Shown here: in pieces, positions 20,049 through 29,121 of the stretch
How positions within the stretch are numbered: the first letter of the stretch is position 1
Layout: every line of letters begins with the position of its first letter
Assembly (NCBI GenBank): GCA_020638525.1
Contig: JACKIL010000008.1
Coordinates: 38,272-102,271 of the forward strand
Direction of reading: 5' to 3'
Origin: Caulobacterales bacterium
Lineage (GTDB): Bacteria; Pseudomonadota; Alphaproteobacteria; Caulobacterales; Parvularculaceae
Length of the DNA stretch: 64,000 nt
The notes under the pieces: model-generated
Database searches by the model: none
What the model saw: only the letters and a program-made list of their open reading frames with translations
What the model was told of the DNA's origin: nothing
Made by a program: the position numbers and the translations under genes

Positions 20049-20975
20049 TTACCCGTTGACCGGATCGAGCCAGCCCCATTTGTCTTCCGTTTCGCCGTTG
20101 AAGAGGCCGAAGAAGGCGGCCTGGATCTTTTTCGTCACCGGGAACTTGCCGTCGCCGATGGCGATGCGATCGACCGAGCGGACGGGCGTCACTTCGGCGG
20201 CCGTGCCCGTGAAGAACATTTCGTCGGCGGCGTAGAGCGCTTCGCGCGGCAGCGACTGCTCGACCACTTCGATGCCGAGCGAACGCGCAAGCGTCATCAC
20301 CGTATCGCGCGTGATCCCCGACAGGACCGACGACGAGAGCGGCGGCGTGGTGATGCGGCCGTTCTTGATGACGAAGATGTTCTCGCCCGCGCCTTCGCTC
20401 ACCGTGCCGTCATGGGCAAGGCCGATGCCTTCGGCGAAACCGCGGTCTTTCGCTTCCATGCCGACGAGGCGGCTCGACAGATAGTTGCCGGCCGCTTTCA
20501 CGCCCGCCGGGATCGTTCCGGGCGCGGGACGCCGCCAGCTCGACACGCACACGTCGATGCCGTTTTTCAGACCGTCTTCGCCGAGATAGGCGCCCCACGG
20601 GAACGCCGCGATCATCAGGTCGCTCGGGCAGTTCTGCGAGGCCGGGCCCATCTCGCCATAGCCGAGGTAAGCGAGCGGACGGATATAGGCCGACTTAAGA
20701 TCGTTAACGCGCACGACCTCGCGGCAGGCTTCCATGACCTGCTCGACCGTGTAGTCGATCTTGATCTTGTAAACTTTCGCCGAGAAGAAGAGGCGTTCCG
20801 TGTGCTCCCGGTTGCGGAATACCACGACGCCTTTGTGCTTCGTGTCATAGGCGCGAACGCCCTCGAATACGGCGGAACCATAGTGGAGAGCGTGCGTCAT
20901 TACGTGCGTCGTGGCGTCTTTCCAGGGCAGGAGTTCGCCATTGCGCCAGATCAGCTTTGCTTCTTGTATCGCCAT
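20049..20975 (-). CDS. ilvE: branched-chain amino acid aminotransferase
   Basis: 308 residues of the class IV (D-amino-acid/branched-chain) PLP aminotransferase fold. Signatures include HYGSAVFEGVRAYDT (about 31-45), YIRPLAYLGYGEMG, the PLP lysine K160 in IPAGVKAAGNYLSS, and the family pattern EGAGENIFVIKNGRI followed by SGITRDTVMTLA. It catalyses the last step of leucine, isoleucine and valine synthesis with glutamate as donor. The start at 20975 has GGTGGAGG in the right place; a further in-frame ATG at 21032 does not. It is monocistronic, with its own terminator, and is divergent from proB. Length and motifs are ordinary. Confidence 0.93.
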   Translation of the reverse strand: MAIQEAKLIWRNGELLPWKDATTHVMTHALHYGSAVFEGVRAYDTKHKGVVVFRNREHTERLFFSAKVYKIKIDYTVEQVMEACREVVRVNDLKSAYIRPLAYLGYGEMGPASQNCPSDLMIAAFPWGAYLGEDGLKNGIDVCVSSWRRPAPGTIPAGVKAAGNYLSSRLVGMEAKDRGFAEGIGLAHDGTVSEGAGENIFVIKNGRITTPPLSSSVLSGITRDTVMTLARSLGIEVVEQSLPREALYAADEMFFTGTAAEVTPVRSVDRIAIGDGKFPVTKKIQAAFFGLFNGETEDKWGWLDPVNG

Positions 20976-21147
20976 AAGTCCTCCACCAGGCGCTCGCCTG
21001 CGACGCGAACGCCGTTGATTTTCGCCGGGCAACCTTGTTTTAGCCGAGCAAAGTTCGGCATTACGAGTTATTGCGATGCAGCGGCATCGCCGCTTTGGCC
21101 TATCGCCGAACCCCAGTCAAGATTGCCGAATTCGGGCCCTGAAGACG

Positions 21148-22311
21148 ATGACAGAGAAAATGCGCAAGGAAAATGCAGCCGCTCGCATCCAGGCGGCAGG
21201 GCGTATCGTCGTTAAGGTTGGATCGGCCCTCCTTGTCCGGAAAGATGGCATAATCGCCTCTTCTTGGCTCGCCTCGCTTGCGGCCGATTTGGCCGCGCTA
21301 AAAGCGCGCGGCGCGGACGTTATCGTCGTCACCTCCGGGGCGATCGCCATCGGCCGCCAGCGGCTCGGCCTTTCAGGGCGGCTTCGCATTGAGGAAAAGC
21401 AGGCGGCGGCCGCCGCCGGACAGGCGCGGCTCATTGAAGCCTGGCAGGAAGCTTTCGCGCCGAACGGACTTGTCGCCGCGCAGCTTCTCCTGACGCTCGA
21501 CGACACGGAAAACCGCCGGCGCTATCTCAATGCGCGCGCAACGCTTGGCGCCCTCCTGTCGGTCGGCGCCGTGCCGGTGATTAATGAGAACGACACCGTC
21601 GCGACGTCGGAAATCCGTTACGGCGACAATGACCGCCTCTCCGCCCACGCCGCGCAGATGGCGGGCGCAGACATGCTGATCCTGCTTTCCGACATAGACG
21701 GTCTCTACACGGCCGATCCGCGTAGGGATCAAAACGCCAGGCATGTCGCTTTCGTTGAAGACGTAACGCCCGAGATCGAGGCGATGGCGGGCGGCGCGAA
21801 CGCCGGCGCGGGCGTCGGGTCCGGCGGCATGGCGACGAAAGTCGCCGCGGCGAAAATCGCGACCGGATCGGGCTGCGCCGTCGTCATCGCGCGCGGCGAG
21901 ATGGACCATCCCGTCGCGGCGATCCTCAACGGCGCGCCCGTCACCGTGTTCGCCCCGCATTCAACGCCCGACCGCGCGCGCCGCTCCTGGATCAGCGGGC
22001 GGCTCAAACCCGCCGGCGTCATCGCCATCGACGCCGGCGCCGAGAATGCGCTCAAGAAAGGCGCGAGCCTTCTTCCCGCCGGGGTTACGGGCGTCGAGGG
22101 CGATTTCCGCCGCGGCGACGCCGTCAGCATCGTCTCGGCTGAGGGCCGCACGCTCGGGCGGGGCCTCATCGCCTATGACGCCCCGGAAGCGAGGAAACTC
22201 GTCGGCAAGAGGTCCGAAGAAATCGAGCAGATCCTCGGCTATCGCGGCCCCGCGGCGCTCATCCATCGCGACGACCTTGCGATTGATGCGCGCGGCAAGG
22301 ATAAGGACTGA
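21148..22311 (+). CDS. proB: glutamate 5-kinase
   Basis: 387 residues. An amino-acid kinase domain (RIVVKVGSALLV near residue 19; VVTSGAIAIGRQRLGL; VPVINENDTVAT; DNDRLSAHAAQMAGADMLIL; GTGGMATK replaced here by GVGSGGMATKVAAAKIA) is followed by a C-terminal PUA domain (about 290-370). It phosphorylates glutamate in the first step of proline synthesis and is usually feedback-inhibited by proline. The next gene is proA, which uses its product. The start is not certain: ATG 21148 and ATG 21160 are both in frame and neither has a strong ribosome binding site. Sequence upstream to 21076 is open but lies between divergent promoters and does not look coding. Confidence 0.92.
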   Translation: MTEKMRKENAAARIQAAGRIVVKVGSALLVRKDGIIASSWLASLAADLAALKARGADVIVVTSGAIAIGRQRLGLSGRLRIEEKQAAAAAGQARLIEAWQEAFAPNGLVAAQLLLTLDDTENRRRYLNARATLGALLSVGAVPVINENDTVATSEIRYGDNDRLSAHAAQMAGADMLILLSDIDGLYTADPRRDQNARHVAFVEDVTPEIEAMAGGANAGAGVGSGGMATKVAAAKIATGSGCAVVIARGEMDHPVAAILNGAPVTVFAPHSTPDRARRSWISGRLKPAGVIAIDAGAENALKKGASLLPAGVTGVEGDFRRGDAVSIVSAEGRTLGRGLIAYDAPEARKLVGKRSEEIEQILGYRGPAALIHRDDLAIDARGKDKD

Positions 22312-22339
22312 ACGGGTTTGCCGGGCTTCATCTTCGGCA

Positions 22340-22389
22340 TTCCCCACCGTTCTTCCCCGCCTGCGCGGGGAAGAACGGAGTTTGGGGAA
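22340..22389. repeat. long palindromic hairpin between proB and proA
   Basis: CCGTTCTTCCCCGC (22347-22360) pairs exactly with GCGGGGAAGAACGG (22365-22378) around a four-base loop. The outer arms TTCCCCA (22340-22346) and TGGGGAA (22383-22389) extend the palindrome with a short internal bulge. It is a REP-type element lying inside the proBA transcript and ends 30 bp before the proA start, so it may affect transcript stability or proA expression. Confidence 0.75.
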
Positions 22390-22419
22390 CCCGAGCGTAA
22401 AGAGTTAAAGGCAGAGCTT

Positions 22420-23700
22420 ATGGCGACCGTGCAACCTCAAGAGTCCCACACCTCAATTCTCGCTGGCGTCGGCGCGCGCGCGCGTGAGGCGGCGACGGCG
22501 CTGCGTGTTGCGACGACTGAGCAGAAAAATGCGGCGCTCAACGCGGCGGCGGACGCTGTCGCCGCGCACAAGGACGAAATCCTCGCCGCCAATGCGCGCG
22601 ATGTTGAAGCCGCGAAAGCAAACGGCGTTTCCGGCGCAATGCTCGACCGGCTGAAGATCGACGGCGCGCGCTTTGAGGGCGTCGTTCAGGCGATCCGCGA
22701 TGTCGCCGCCCTTCCCGATCCGGTCGGCGAAGCGATCGAGTCATGGGAGCGTCCGAACGGCCTCAACATCTCGCGTGTCAGAACGCCCATCGGCGTCATC
22801 GCGATGATCTATGAGAGCCGCCCGAATGTGACGACGGACGCGGCCTCGATCTGCGTCAAATCGGGGAACGCCGTCATCCTTCGCGGCGGCTCCGAGGCGT
22901 TCGAAACGTCTTCCGCGCTTCATCGTTGTTTTGTCGAAGGTCTCGCGAAGGCAGGCCTTCCCGCCGACGCCGTGCAATTCGTTCAGACGACGGATCGCGC
23001 AGCGGTGGGAGAGATTCTCGCCGGGCTCGACGGCGCGGTTGATCTCATCATACCGCGCGGCGGCAAGACGCTTGTCGCACGCGTCCAGCGCGAGGCGCGC
23101 GCGCCTGTGCTCGGTCATCTCGAAGGCGTCTGCCATGTCTATGTCGATGGCGGCGCGGAGATTGAGAAAGCCGTGAAGATCGTCGTCAACGCCAAGATGC
23201 GCCGCACCGGCGTGTGCGGTTCGGCGGAAACGGTGCTGATCGACCGCAAGGTTCTTGGCTCGCACTGGCCGGCGATTTCGAAAGCCCTCCGCGCGGCAGG
23301 CTGCGAAATCCGCGCTGACGCGGAGATCCGCAAGATCGACGCAGATGCAAAGCCAGCGAGCGAAGAAGATTTCTACACAGAATATCTCGACGCGATTATC
23401 GCTGCCGCTGCCGTCGATGGCGTGAAGGGCGCGGCCATGCACATCGCGAAATACGGCACCGGCCATACGGACGCGATCGTGACGGAAGGCGAAGCCGCCG
23501 CGCGCTATTTCCTCGATAACGTCGACAGCGCCATCGTCATGCTCAACGCCTCGACACAGTTCGCCGATGGCGGCGAATTTGGCCTTGGCGCGGAAATCGG
23601 CATTGCGACCGGCCGCCTCCACGCGCGCGGGCCTGTCGGCGTGCGCGAGCTCACGACCTACAAGAACGTCGTGCGCGGAACCGGACAGACGAGGCCGTAA
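22420..23700 (+). CDS. proA: glutamate-5-semialdehyde dehydrogenase (gamma-glutamyl phosphate reductase)
   Basis: 426 residues of the aldehyde dehydrogenase superfamily, the normal ProA length. The nucleophile is C266 in RRTGVCGSAETVLI. Other family blocks are RTPIGVIAMIYESRPNVT (about 121-138), GNAVILRGGSEAFETS, LIIPRGGKTLV and the C-terminal HARGPVGVRELTTYK. It reduces gamma-glutamyl phosphate to glutamate-5-semialdehyde with NADPH, the second step of proline synthesis. The start at 22420 was chosen because it begins the conserved N-terminal helix and lies after the REP-like hairpin, although its ribosome binding site (GGCAGAG) is moderate. It is five bases upstream of mazG, so proB-proA-mazG is likely one operon. 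Confidence 0.94.
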   Translation: MATVQPQESHTSILAGVGARAREAATALRVATTEQKNAALNAAADAVAAHKDEILAANARDVEAAKANGVSGAMLDRLKIDGARFEGVVQAIRDVAALPDPVGEAIESWERPNGLNISRVRTPIGVIAMIYESRPNVTTDAASICVKSGNAVILRGGSEAFETSSALHRCFVEGLAKAGLPADAVQFVQTTDRAAVGEILAGLDGAVDLIIPRGGKTLVARVQREARAPVLGHLEGVCHVYVDGGAEIEKAVKIVVNAKMRRTGVCGSAETVLIDRKVLGSHWPAISKALRAAGCEIRADAEIRKIDADAKPASEEDFYTEYLDAIIAAAAVDGVKGAAMHIAKYGTGHTDAIVTEGEAAARYFLDNVDSAIVMLNASTQFADGGEFGLGAEIGIATGRLHARGPVGVRELTTYKNVVRGTGQTRP

Positions 23701-23705
23701 CCGCC

Positions 23706-24503
23706 ATGACGAACGCCCCGGAGAAAGGCGTCGACCGCCTCCTCGCCATCATGGCGAAGCTGAGGACGCCCGGCGATGGCTGTCCGTGGGATGTCGAGCA
23801 GACTTACAAGACGATCGCCCCTTATACGGTCGAGGAAGCATACGAAGTCGCGGACGCGATCGAGCGGCATGATCTTCCTGCGCTGAAAGAAGAACTCGGC
23901 GACCTCCTCTTTCAGGTCGTCTTCCATGCGCGCATGGCGGAGGAAGAAGGCGCATTCAATTTTGAAGACGTCGCAAGCGCCGTCAGCGACAAGATGATCC
24001 GCCGCCACCCGCATGTCTTCGGCGATGAAAACATGCGCAGCGCCGACGAGCAGACGAAGGCGTGGGAAGAACAGAAGGCCGATGAGCGCGCCGCCAAGGG
24101 CGAGCAAAGCCTCCTCGCCGATGTTCCGCTCGGCCTGCCCGGCATGACGCGCGCGGTGAAACTTCAAAAGCGTGCGGCGCGCGTCGGGTTCGACTGGACG
24201 CAGATCGAAGACGTGCTCGCAAAGCTCGATGAGGAAGTCCGCGAATTGGCGGAAGCTGCGCAGTCGAAAGACGAAGACGCCATCGAAGACGAGTTTGGCG
24301 ATCTTCTTTTCGTCATCGCCAATGTCGCGCGGCATCTGAAAGTCGACCCCGAGGCCGCAACGCGCCGCGCGAATGAAAAGTTCTCCCGCCGCTTCCGCTA
24401 CATCGAAGAAAGCATGAAGAAAGCGGGCCGCGACATCAACGAGGCGAGCCTCGACGAGATGGAAGCGCTTTGGGTCGAAGCGAAGAAGCTGGAACAGGAA
24501 TAG
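23706..24503 (+). CDS. mazG: nucleoside triphosphate pyrophosphohydrolase
   Basis: 265 residues with two MazG repeats. The first carries CPWDVEQTYKTIAPYTVEEAYEV (split by position: CPWD near residue 28, then EEAYEVADAI) and the metal-binding EELGDLLFQVVFHARMAEEEG (EExxD near residue 63). The second carries KLDEEVRELAEA and DEFGDLLFVIANVARHL (about 195-211). The acidic EExxE and ExxD groups bind magnesium. The enzyme cleaves NTPs, including abnormal ones, to NMP and pyrophosphate and modulates the stress response. The start follows the proA stop by five bases, giving coupling with the proline genes, which is a common alphaproteobacterial arrangement. All motifs are intact. Confidence 0.92.
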   Translation: MTNAPEKGVDRLLAIMAKLRTPGDGCPWDVEQTYKTIAPYTVEEAYEVADAIERHDLPALKEELGDLLFQVVFHARMAEEEGAFNFEDVASAVSDKMIRRHPHVFGDENMRSADEQTKAWEEQKADERAAKGEQSLLADVPLGLPGMTRAVKLQKRAARVGFDWTQIEDVLAKLDEEVRELAEAAQSKDEDAIEDEFGDLLFVIANVARHLKVDPEAATRRANEKFSRRFRYIEESMKKAGRDINEASLDEMEALWVEAKKLEQE

Positions 24504-24533
24504 CTTCGCCTGCTCATCACAAACCAATCGCTT

Positions 24534-24621
24534 GTCAGCGCCGGGCTTGTCCCGGCGATCTACGGATGCTTCGTATCACAGAGAGTCCCATGGATGCCCG
24601 GGACAAGCCCGGGCATGACAG
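24534..24621. repeat. pair of inverted alphaproteobacterial palindromic repeats
   Basis: CCGGGCTTGTCCCGG (24541-24555) and its exact reverse complement CCGGGACAAGCCCGG (24598-24612) are separated by 42 bases. Each is embedded in a partly matching copy of about 30 bp whose outer end is TGTCA/TGACA. Each copy can also fold alone (for example CGCCGGG/CCCGGCG at 24539-24557). The motif resembles dispersed repeats common in alphaproteobacterial genomes. It follows the mazG stop and precedes the convergent transporter gene. Confidence 0.75.
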
Positions 24622-24641
24622 AAATCGGCGTCTGCTAGAAA

Positions 24642-25346
24642 TCACCGCCCGCCATAGCCGCCCGTCGGGCGGAGCGCTTTCTGCAGAAACCGGTAAACCG
24701 GAAGAAACGCCACAGCGCAGGCGGCTTTGACGGCGAAGTCTGAGATCATCCAGTTGAACCACGGCGCCGCTGCTTTCCAATAAGCGACGATGTAATAGAT
24801 GAGCGCGTGCGCGGCGTAGCCTGAGAGGAGCGCGATCAACGGCGCGCGCCACCATTTGCCGCCGCCGCGCGTCACGTCGTAAACGCCGATCGCCATATAT
24901 TGCCCGATCATCGCGCTCGCGACGAAAGCGACCACGAAGCGCACGCTCGGAAAATCGGAAGTTTCAAGAACCGGCGCGAGATAGGAAAGCTCGGCGAAGG
25001 TCGCGACCGCCGCGACGCCCCACGCCGCCGTCACCGCGCGCGAGGCTTCATCGCCGCCGAAACGGCGCGCAAAGAGCACGACCAGCGGCGCGCCCCACGC
25101 CATGATGAATCCGCCGACCGAGAGCCAGTTCGAAGGCTTCAGCGCCGGCAGGTCAAAAAGGCGGTCAAAGCCGCGCACCGGCAGGTCGACTGTCAGGAAT
25201 GAGAAAAGCAGCACCGGCGCGAGGAGGCCCGCCAGCGCCAGCATGCGGAAAAAGCCTTTGACGAAATTCGCGAAGTCGCGCGCAAGCCGCTGCGCCGGCG
25301 TTTCACGCACCGGACGGCGCTGCTCGACCGCCGCTGATATCTCCAT
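24642..25346 (-). CDS. VUT-family transporter (YhhQ/queuosine-precursor-transporter-like)
   Basis: 234 residues with about six membrane helices (first near residues 32-52 of this start, last near 205-222). The C-terminal half matches the layout of the Vut_1/YhhQ family: a helix with SAMIGQYMAIGVYD, a basic loop with WWRAPL, a helix with GYAAHALIYYIVAYW, then PWFNWMISDFAVKAACAVAFLPVYRFL. YhhQ proteins import queuosine precursors (preQ0/preQ1). The match here is partial: glutamine and aspartate of the SQ..D motif are kept, but several usual residues differ. Start 25346 was chosen as the first methionine giving a short N-terminus; 25427 is an alternative. No queuosine gene is adjacent. A generic small-molecule transporter remains possible. 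Confidence 0.6.
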   Translation of the reverse strand: MEISAAVEQRRPVRETPAQRLARDFANFVKGFFRMLALAGLLAPVLLFSFLTVDLPVRGFDRLFDLPALKPSNWLSVGGFIMAWGAPLVVLFARRFGGDEASRAVTAAWGVAAVATFAELSYLAPVLETSDFPSVRFVVAFVASAMIGQYMAIGVYDVTRGGGKWWRAPLIALLSGYAAHALIYYIVAYWKAAAPWFNWMISDFAVKAACAVAFLPVYRFLQKALRPTGGYGGR

Positions 25347-25479
25347 CGTAATTTCTGGCCCGGTCACCAGTTCCGCCCCCCCGGCTCCATTCCTAAAGGC
25401 GCGCAAACGCCCCCACGCCCCATGCAAGAGCGCGGCCCGAGGCCACAGTCTTAATTTGGGTCGCCCGTCTTAGGAAGAG

Positions 25480-25758
25480 TTAGGAAGCCTTGGAGAGGTC
25501 GCGCTTCACTTTGAGCGCGCGCGGCGAAAGAGCGTCGTCTTTCGCTTTGCCAAGGAACGCGTCGAGACCGCCGACATGGTCGATCGTGCGCAGCGCCGCC
25601 GCCGTGATGCGGAAGCGGAACCCGCGGCCAAGCTTGTCGCTGTGCAGCGTGACATTGCACAGGTTCGGCAGGAAGCGGCGCTTCGTCTTGTTATTGGCGT
25701 GGGACACGTTATGCCCCGTCATCGGGCCAACACCTGTCAGTTCGCAGCGGCGCGCCAT
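25480..25758 (-). CDS. rpmB: 50S ribosomal protein L28
   Basis: 92 residues, basic, in full agreement with L28: it begins MARRCELTGVGPMTGHNVSH, continues NNKTKRRFLPNLCNV, and has GRGFRFRITAAALRTIDHVGG near residues 43-63 (quoted in part). It is a component of the large ribosomal subunit. The start at 25758 has AAGGTGAC upstream on the minus strand and gives the standard N-terminus; the longer open frame upstream is not conserved coding sequence. The gene is divergent from the helicase gene, with 267 bp between their start codons that hold both promoters. Confidence 0.96.
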   Translation of the reverse strand: MARRCELTGVGPMTGHNVSHANNKTKRRFLPNLCNVTLHSDKLGRGFRFRITAAALRTIDHVGGLDAFLGKAKDDALSPRALKVKRDLSKAS

Positions 25759-26025
25759 GGCAGTCACCTTAATCAAAAAGCGGCGCGCGGTATCTCGGCG
25801 CGCCAGCGGGTGGTTCGAGAATTCGTTTGAGCCGCCGCGTTTAGCGAAGCCCAAAGGGCCAGTCAAGGCAGCTTGGCGCGCCAAATTGGGCCTTTCTGGC
25901 CCCGGGAGCGCTGCTTTTTCGCTCAACCCGCCCTATCTCTAGGGCGAACCCGACTTGCCCGCCAGTTTTCGGCCGGCGCCCGGCGCTTTTCGCGCCGCCT
26001 GAGACAGAGCCGCCTTCGCCCCGCC

Positions 26026-29000
26026 ATGCAGATCAATACGAGTAATTTCGGCCGGGACGGACGCAAAGGCCCCGCGGCGCCGACAGCCGTCCTCGGGCCC
26101 ACCAACACCGGCAAAACCCATTACGCCATCGAGCGGATGCTCGCCCGCGAGAGCGGGGTCATCGGCCTGCCCCTGCGGCTTCTGGCCAGGGAGGTCTATG
26201 ACCGGATCGTCGCCGCAAGGGGGCCGGGCTCTGCCGCCCTCATCACGGGCGAGGAAAAGATCATCCCCCCGACCGCCCGCTACTGGATCTGCACTGTCGA
26301 GGCGATGCCGGTCGACCGGAACGTCGCCTTCCTCGCCATCGACGAGATTCAGCTCGCCGCCGACATGGAGCGCGGGCGGGTGTTCACCTCGCGGCTCTTG
26401 CAGGCGCGCGGGACGCAGGAAACGCTCCTCCTCGGTTCGGACACGATGCGGCCGATCCTCCGGAACCTCTTTCCGGATATCAGCTTCGTCTCGCGCGAAC
26501 GCTTTTCGACGCTTTCTTATTCCGGCCAGAAGAAAGTGACGCGCCTTCCGCGCCGCGCGGCGGTCGTCGGCTTTTCCTCCGACACGGTATACGCGATCGC
26601 GGAGCTCATTCGCCGCCAGCGCGGCGGGGCTGCGGTCATTCTTGGCGCGCTCTCGCCGCGCACCCGCAATGCGCAGGCTGAACTCTATCAATCGGGTGAA
26701 GTCGATTATCTCGTCGCGACCGATGCGATCGGCATGGGCCTCAACATGGATATCGACCATGTCGCCTTCGCGGCTCGGCGCAAATTCGACGGCCGCGGCG
26801 CGCGCGATTTGAGGAATGACGAACTCGCCCAGATCGCCGGCCGCGCCGGCCGGCATATGCGCGACGGCTCTTTCGGCGTCACCAGCGATTGCGGTCCGCT
26901 CGACGATGAAACCATCGAAGCGATCGAAAATCACCGCTTCGATCCGGTGCGCGCGCTGCAATGGCGCAGCGAAGACCTCGTTTTCACCAGCATGGACGCG
27001 CTGACGCGTTCTCTCGCCGAACCGCCGAAGCGCGCAGGCCTTCAACGCGCGCGGCCCGGCGAAGATGAACTCGCCCTCGCCCGCCTTTCTCACTATGACG
27101 AAATCCGCCAGATGGAGCCGAGAGGGCAAGCGCTGCGCCTTCTCTGGGATGTCTGCCAGATCCCCGATTTCAGGAAGACCGCGCTCGACCAGCATGCGCG
27201 CCTGCTCGGCGACATTTACCTACAATTGGCTGAAGACGGGCGGATTAAGGATGACTGGCTTGCGCCCCGCGTCGCGCGGCTCGAGCGCACCGATGGCGAT
27301 ATCGACGCCATTTCCGCGCGCATCGCGCATGTGCGCACCTGGACCTATCTCTCGCATCGGGCCGACTGGCTTGAAAATGCTCCGTATTGGCAAGAAAAGG
27401 CGCGGTCTATAGAAGACTCGCTTTCCGATGCGCTGCATGAAAAGCTGACGCAGAGGTTCGTCGACCGCCGCACCTCGGTGCTATTGAAGAAACTGAAAGA
27501 CGACGCACCGCTCCTTGCAGGCGTCACCGAAGACGGGGAAGTGATCGTGGAAGGCCAATTCATCGGCCGCCTTTTGGGCTTTGAGTTCATCGTCGATCCG
27601 CGCGCGAGCGGGAAAGACGCAAAACGCGCGCGTGCAGCCGCAGAGCGCGCGCTCGCGCCTGAACTCGCAGCGCGCGCCGCGCTTCTCGCCAATGCAGAAG
27701 CCGACGACCTCTCCTTGCGCGGCGACGGCGTCGTCATGTGGCGATCGGCCCCTGTCGCGCGCCTTGAGAAAGGCCCTGCACCGCTCCGCCCCAATCTCGT
27801 CCTGCTCGGCGTCGATGCGCTCTCGCCGCACTTGCGCGGACGCATCTATGAACGCGTTCTGACCTTCGTCGCCGCGCGCATCGAAGTGCTCCTCAGCGAA
27901 CTTATCGCGCTCAATACGGCGGCGAACGCCGGCGAAGGCGGAACCCTCAGCGCGCTCGCGCGCGGCGTCGCCTTCCGGCTTGTCGAGAATTTTGGCGCGA
28001 TGTCGCGCTCGCAATTCGGCGACGAGCTGAAAGAGCTCAATCAGGAAGAACGCGCCAAGCTTCGCAATCTCGGCGTTCGTTTCGGCGAATTCACACTCTA
28101 CATGCCGAAGCTCCTGAAACCAGCGCCGGCGAAGATGCTGACGCTCCTCTGGGCGCTGTGGACCGATCGCGATCCGCAAGGCTTTGAGCCGCCCAAGGCG
28201 GGGCTTGTCTCGCTCATCACCAATCAGGAAGTTCCGCATGCGTATTATTACGCGGCGGGTTATCGCCCCTCGGGCGCGCGCTCTGTCCGCATCGACATGC
28301 TGGAACGCCTCGCCGGACAGATCCGCTCGGCCCGCAAGGACGAGTATCGTGGCGGCTTCGAAGCCTCGCAGCAGATGATGTCTCTCGTCGGCTGCTCCGG
28401 CGAAGAGTTCGAATCGATTCTCTCCTCGCTCGGCTATCGCAAGCAGACGCTGAAGGTGAAAGCGGCGGCGGTGGCGGAAGTGACGCCCGTCGAAGAAGCG
28501 GCCGCCGCGCCGGCCGAAACCGAAGAACTCCCCGAAGCGGATGTCGCGGAGGCCGAGGCTCCCGAAGCTGAAGCCGAAGCTGCGCCCGAGGCGCCGGTTA
28601 TCGAAGAAACGCCCGCAGCCGAGGCCGCGCCTTCCGAAGCCGCGTCCACTGACACGAGTGCAGAAGCCGCAACCTCGACAGAAGAGCGCGACGTTGTCGT
28701 CTGGCGCATGGCGCCGCGCCGTCCGCCGCGTCCGAAACGCCCCGCGCGCGAGACGCGTGAAGCGCGCGGCGCAGAAGCCCGCAGCGGTGAAAATCAGGGC
28801 GAGCGCGGCCCGCGCCGCGACCGCGGCAGGCACGAAAAGCGCGGCGAAAATGACGGCGAGCGCCGCGGCGGCAAGCCGCGCGAAGCGCGCAAGGATGACC
28901 GTCGCGACGACCGGCGCGGCGACCGTCCGCATGGCAAAGGCGGGCGCCCGCAGGATCGCCGCGGTCCCCCGCCGCAACGCCCGCAAATGCTGCACGCTCC

Positions 29001-29121
29001 GCAGCACCGCAAAGTCGCCGACCCGAATTCGCCGTTCGCCGTTCTCCTCGGTCTCAAGGAAGATCTCACCAAGGCGCAAGGCGGATCGAACGACACGGAT
29101 AAGGGCGAGACCACGCGGTGA
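26026..29121 (+). CDS. SUV3-like DEAD-box-type RNA helicase with disordered basic tail
   Basis: 1031 residues. The superfamily 2 helicase core contains motif I GPTNTGKTHYA (about 24-34), motif II AIDEIQLAADMERG, motif III LLLGSDTMRP, motif V ATDAIGMGLNMDIDH and motif VI QIAGRAGRHMRDG, the pattern of SUV3, the mitochondrial RNA-degradosome helicase. A helical C-terminal domain runs to about residue 810. The last 220 residues are low complexity: first Ala/Glu-rich, then an Arg/Gly/Asp-rich block (RRDRG, RRGDR and similar) suited to RNA binding. It probably unwinds structured RNA for decay. The start at 26026 is the methionine nearest the core; its ribosome binding site is weak. The stop overlaps the S4 gene by four bases. 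Confidence 0.87.
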   Translation: MQINTSNFGRDGRKGPAAPTAVLGPTNTGKTHYAIERMLARESGVIGLPLRLLAREVYDRIVAARGPGSAALITGEEKIIPPTARYWICTVEAMPVDRNVAFLAIDEIQLAADMERGRVFTSRLLQARGTQETLLLGSDTMRPILRNLFPDISFVSRERFSTLSYSGQKKVTRLPRRAAVVGFSSDTVYAIAELIRRQRGGAAVILGALSPRTRNAQAELYQSGEVDYLVATDAIGMGLNMDIDHVAFAARRKFDGRGARDLRNDELAQIAGRAGRHMRDGSFGVTSDCGPLDDETIEAIENHRFDPVRALQWRSEDLVFTSMDALTRSLAEPPKRAGLQRARPGEDELALARLSHYDEIRQMEPRGQALRLLWDVCQIPDFRKTALDQHARLLGDIYLQLAEDGRIKDDWLAPRVARLERTDGDIDAISARIAHVRTWTYLSHRADWLENAPYWQEKARSIEDSLSDALHEKLTQRFVDRRTSVLLKKLKDDAPLLAGVTEDGEVIVEGQFIGRLLGFEFIVDPRASGKDAKRARAAAERALAPELAARAALLANAEADDLSLRGDGVVMWRSAPVARLEKGPAPLRPNLVLLGVDALSPHLRGRIYERVLTFVAARIEVLLSELIALNTAANAGEGGTLSALARGVAFRLVENFGAMSRSQFGDELKELNQEERAKLRNLGVRFGEFTLYMPKLLKPAPAKMLTLLWALWTDRDPQGFEPPKAGLVSLITNQEVPHAYYYAAGYRPSGARSVRIDMLERLAGQIRSARKDEYRGGFEASQQMMSLVGCSGEEFESILSSLGYRKQTLKVKAAAVAEVTPVEEAAAAPAETEELPEADVAEAEAPEAEAEAAPEAPVIEETPAAEAAPSEAASTDTSAEAATSTEERDVVVWRMAPRRPPRPKRPARETREARGAEARSGENQGERGPRRDRGRHEKRGENDGERRGGKPREARKDDRRDDRRGDRPHGKGGRPQDRRGPPPQRPQMLHAPQHRKVADPNSPFAVLLGLKEDLTKAQGGSNDTDKGETTR

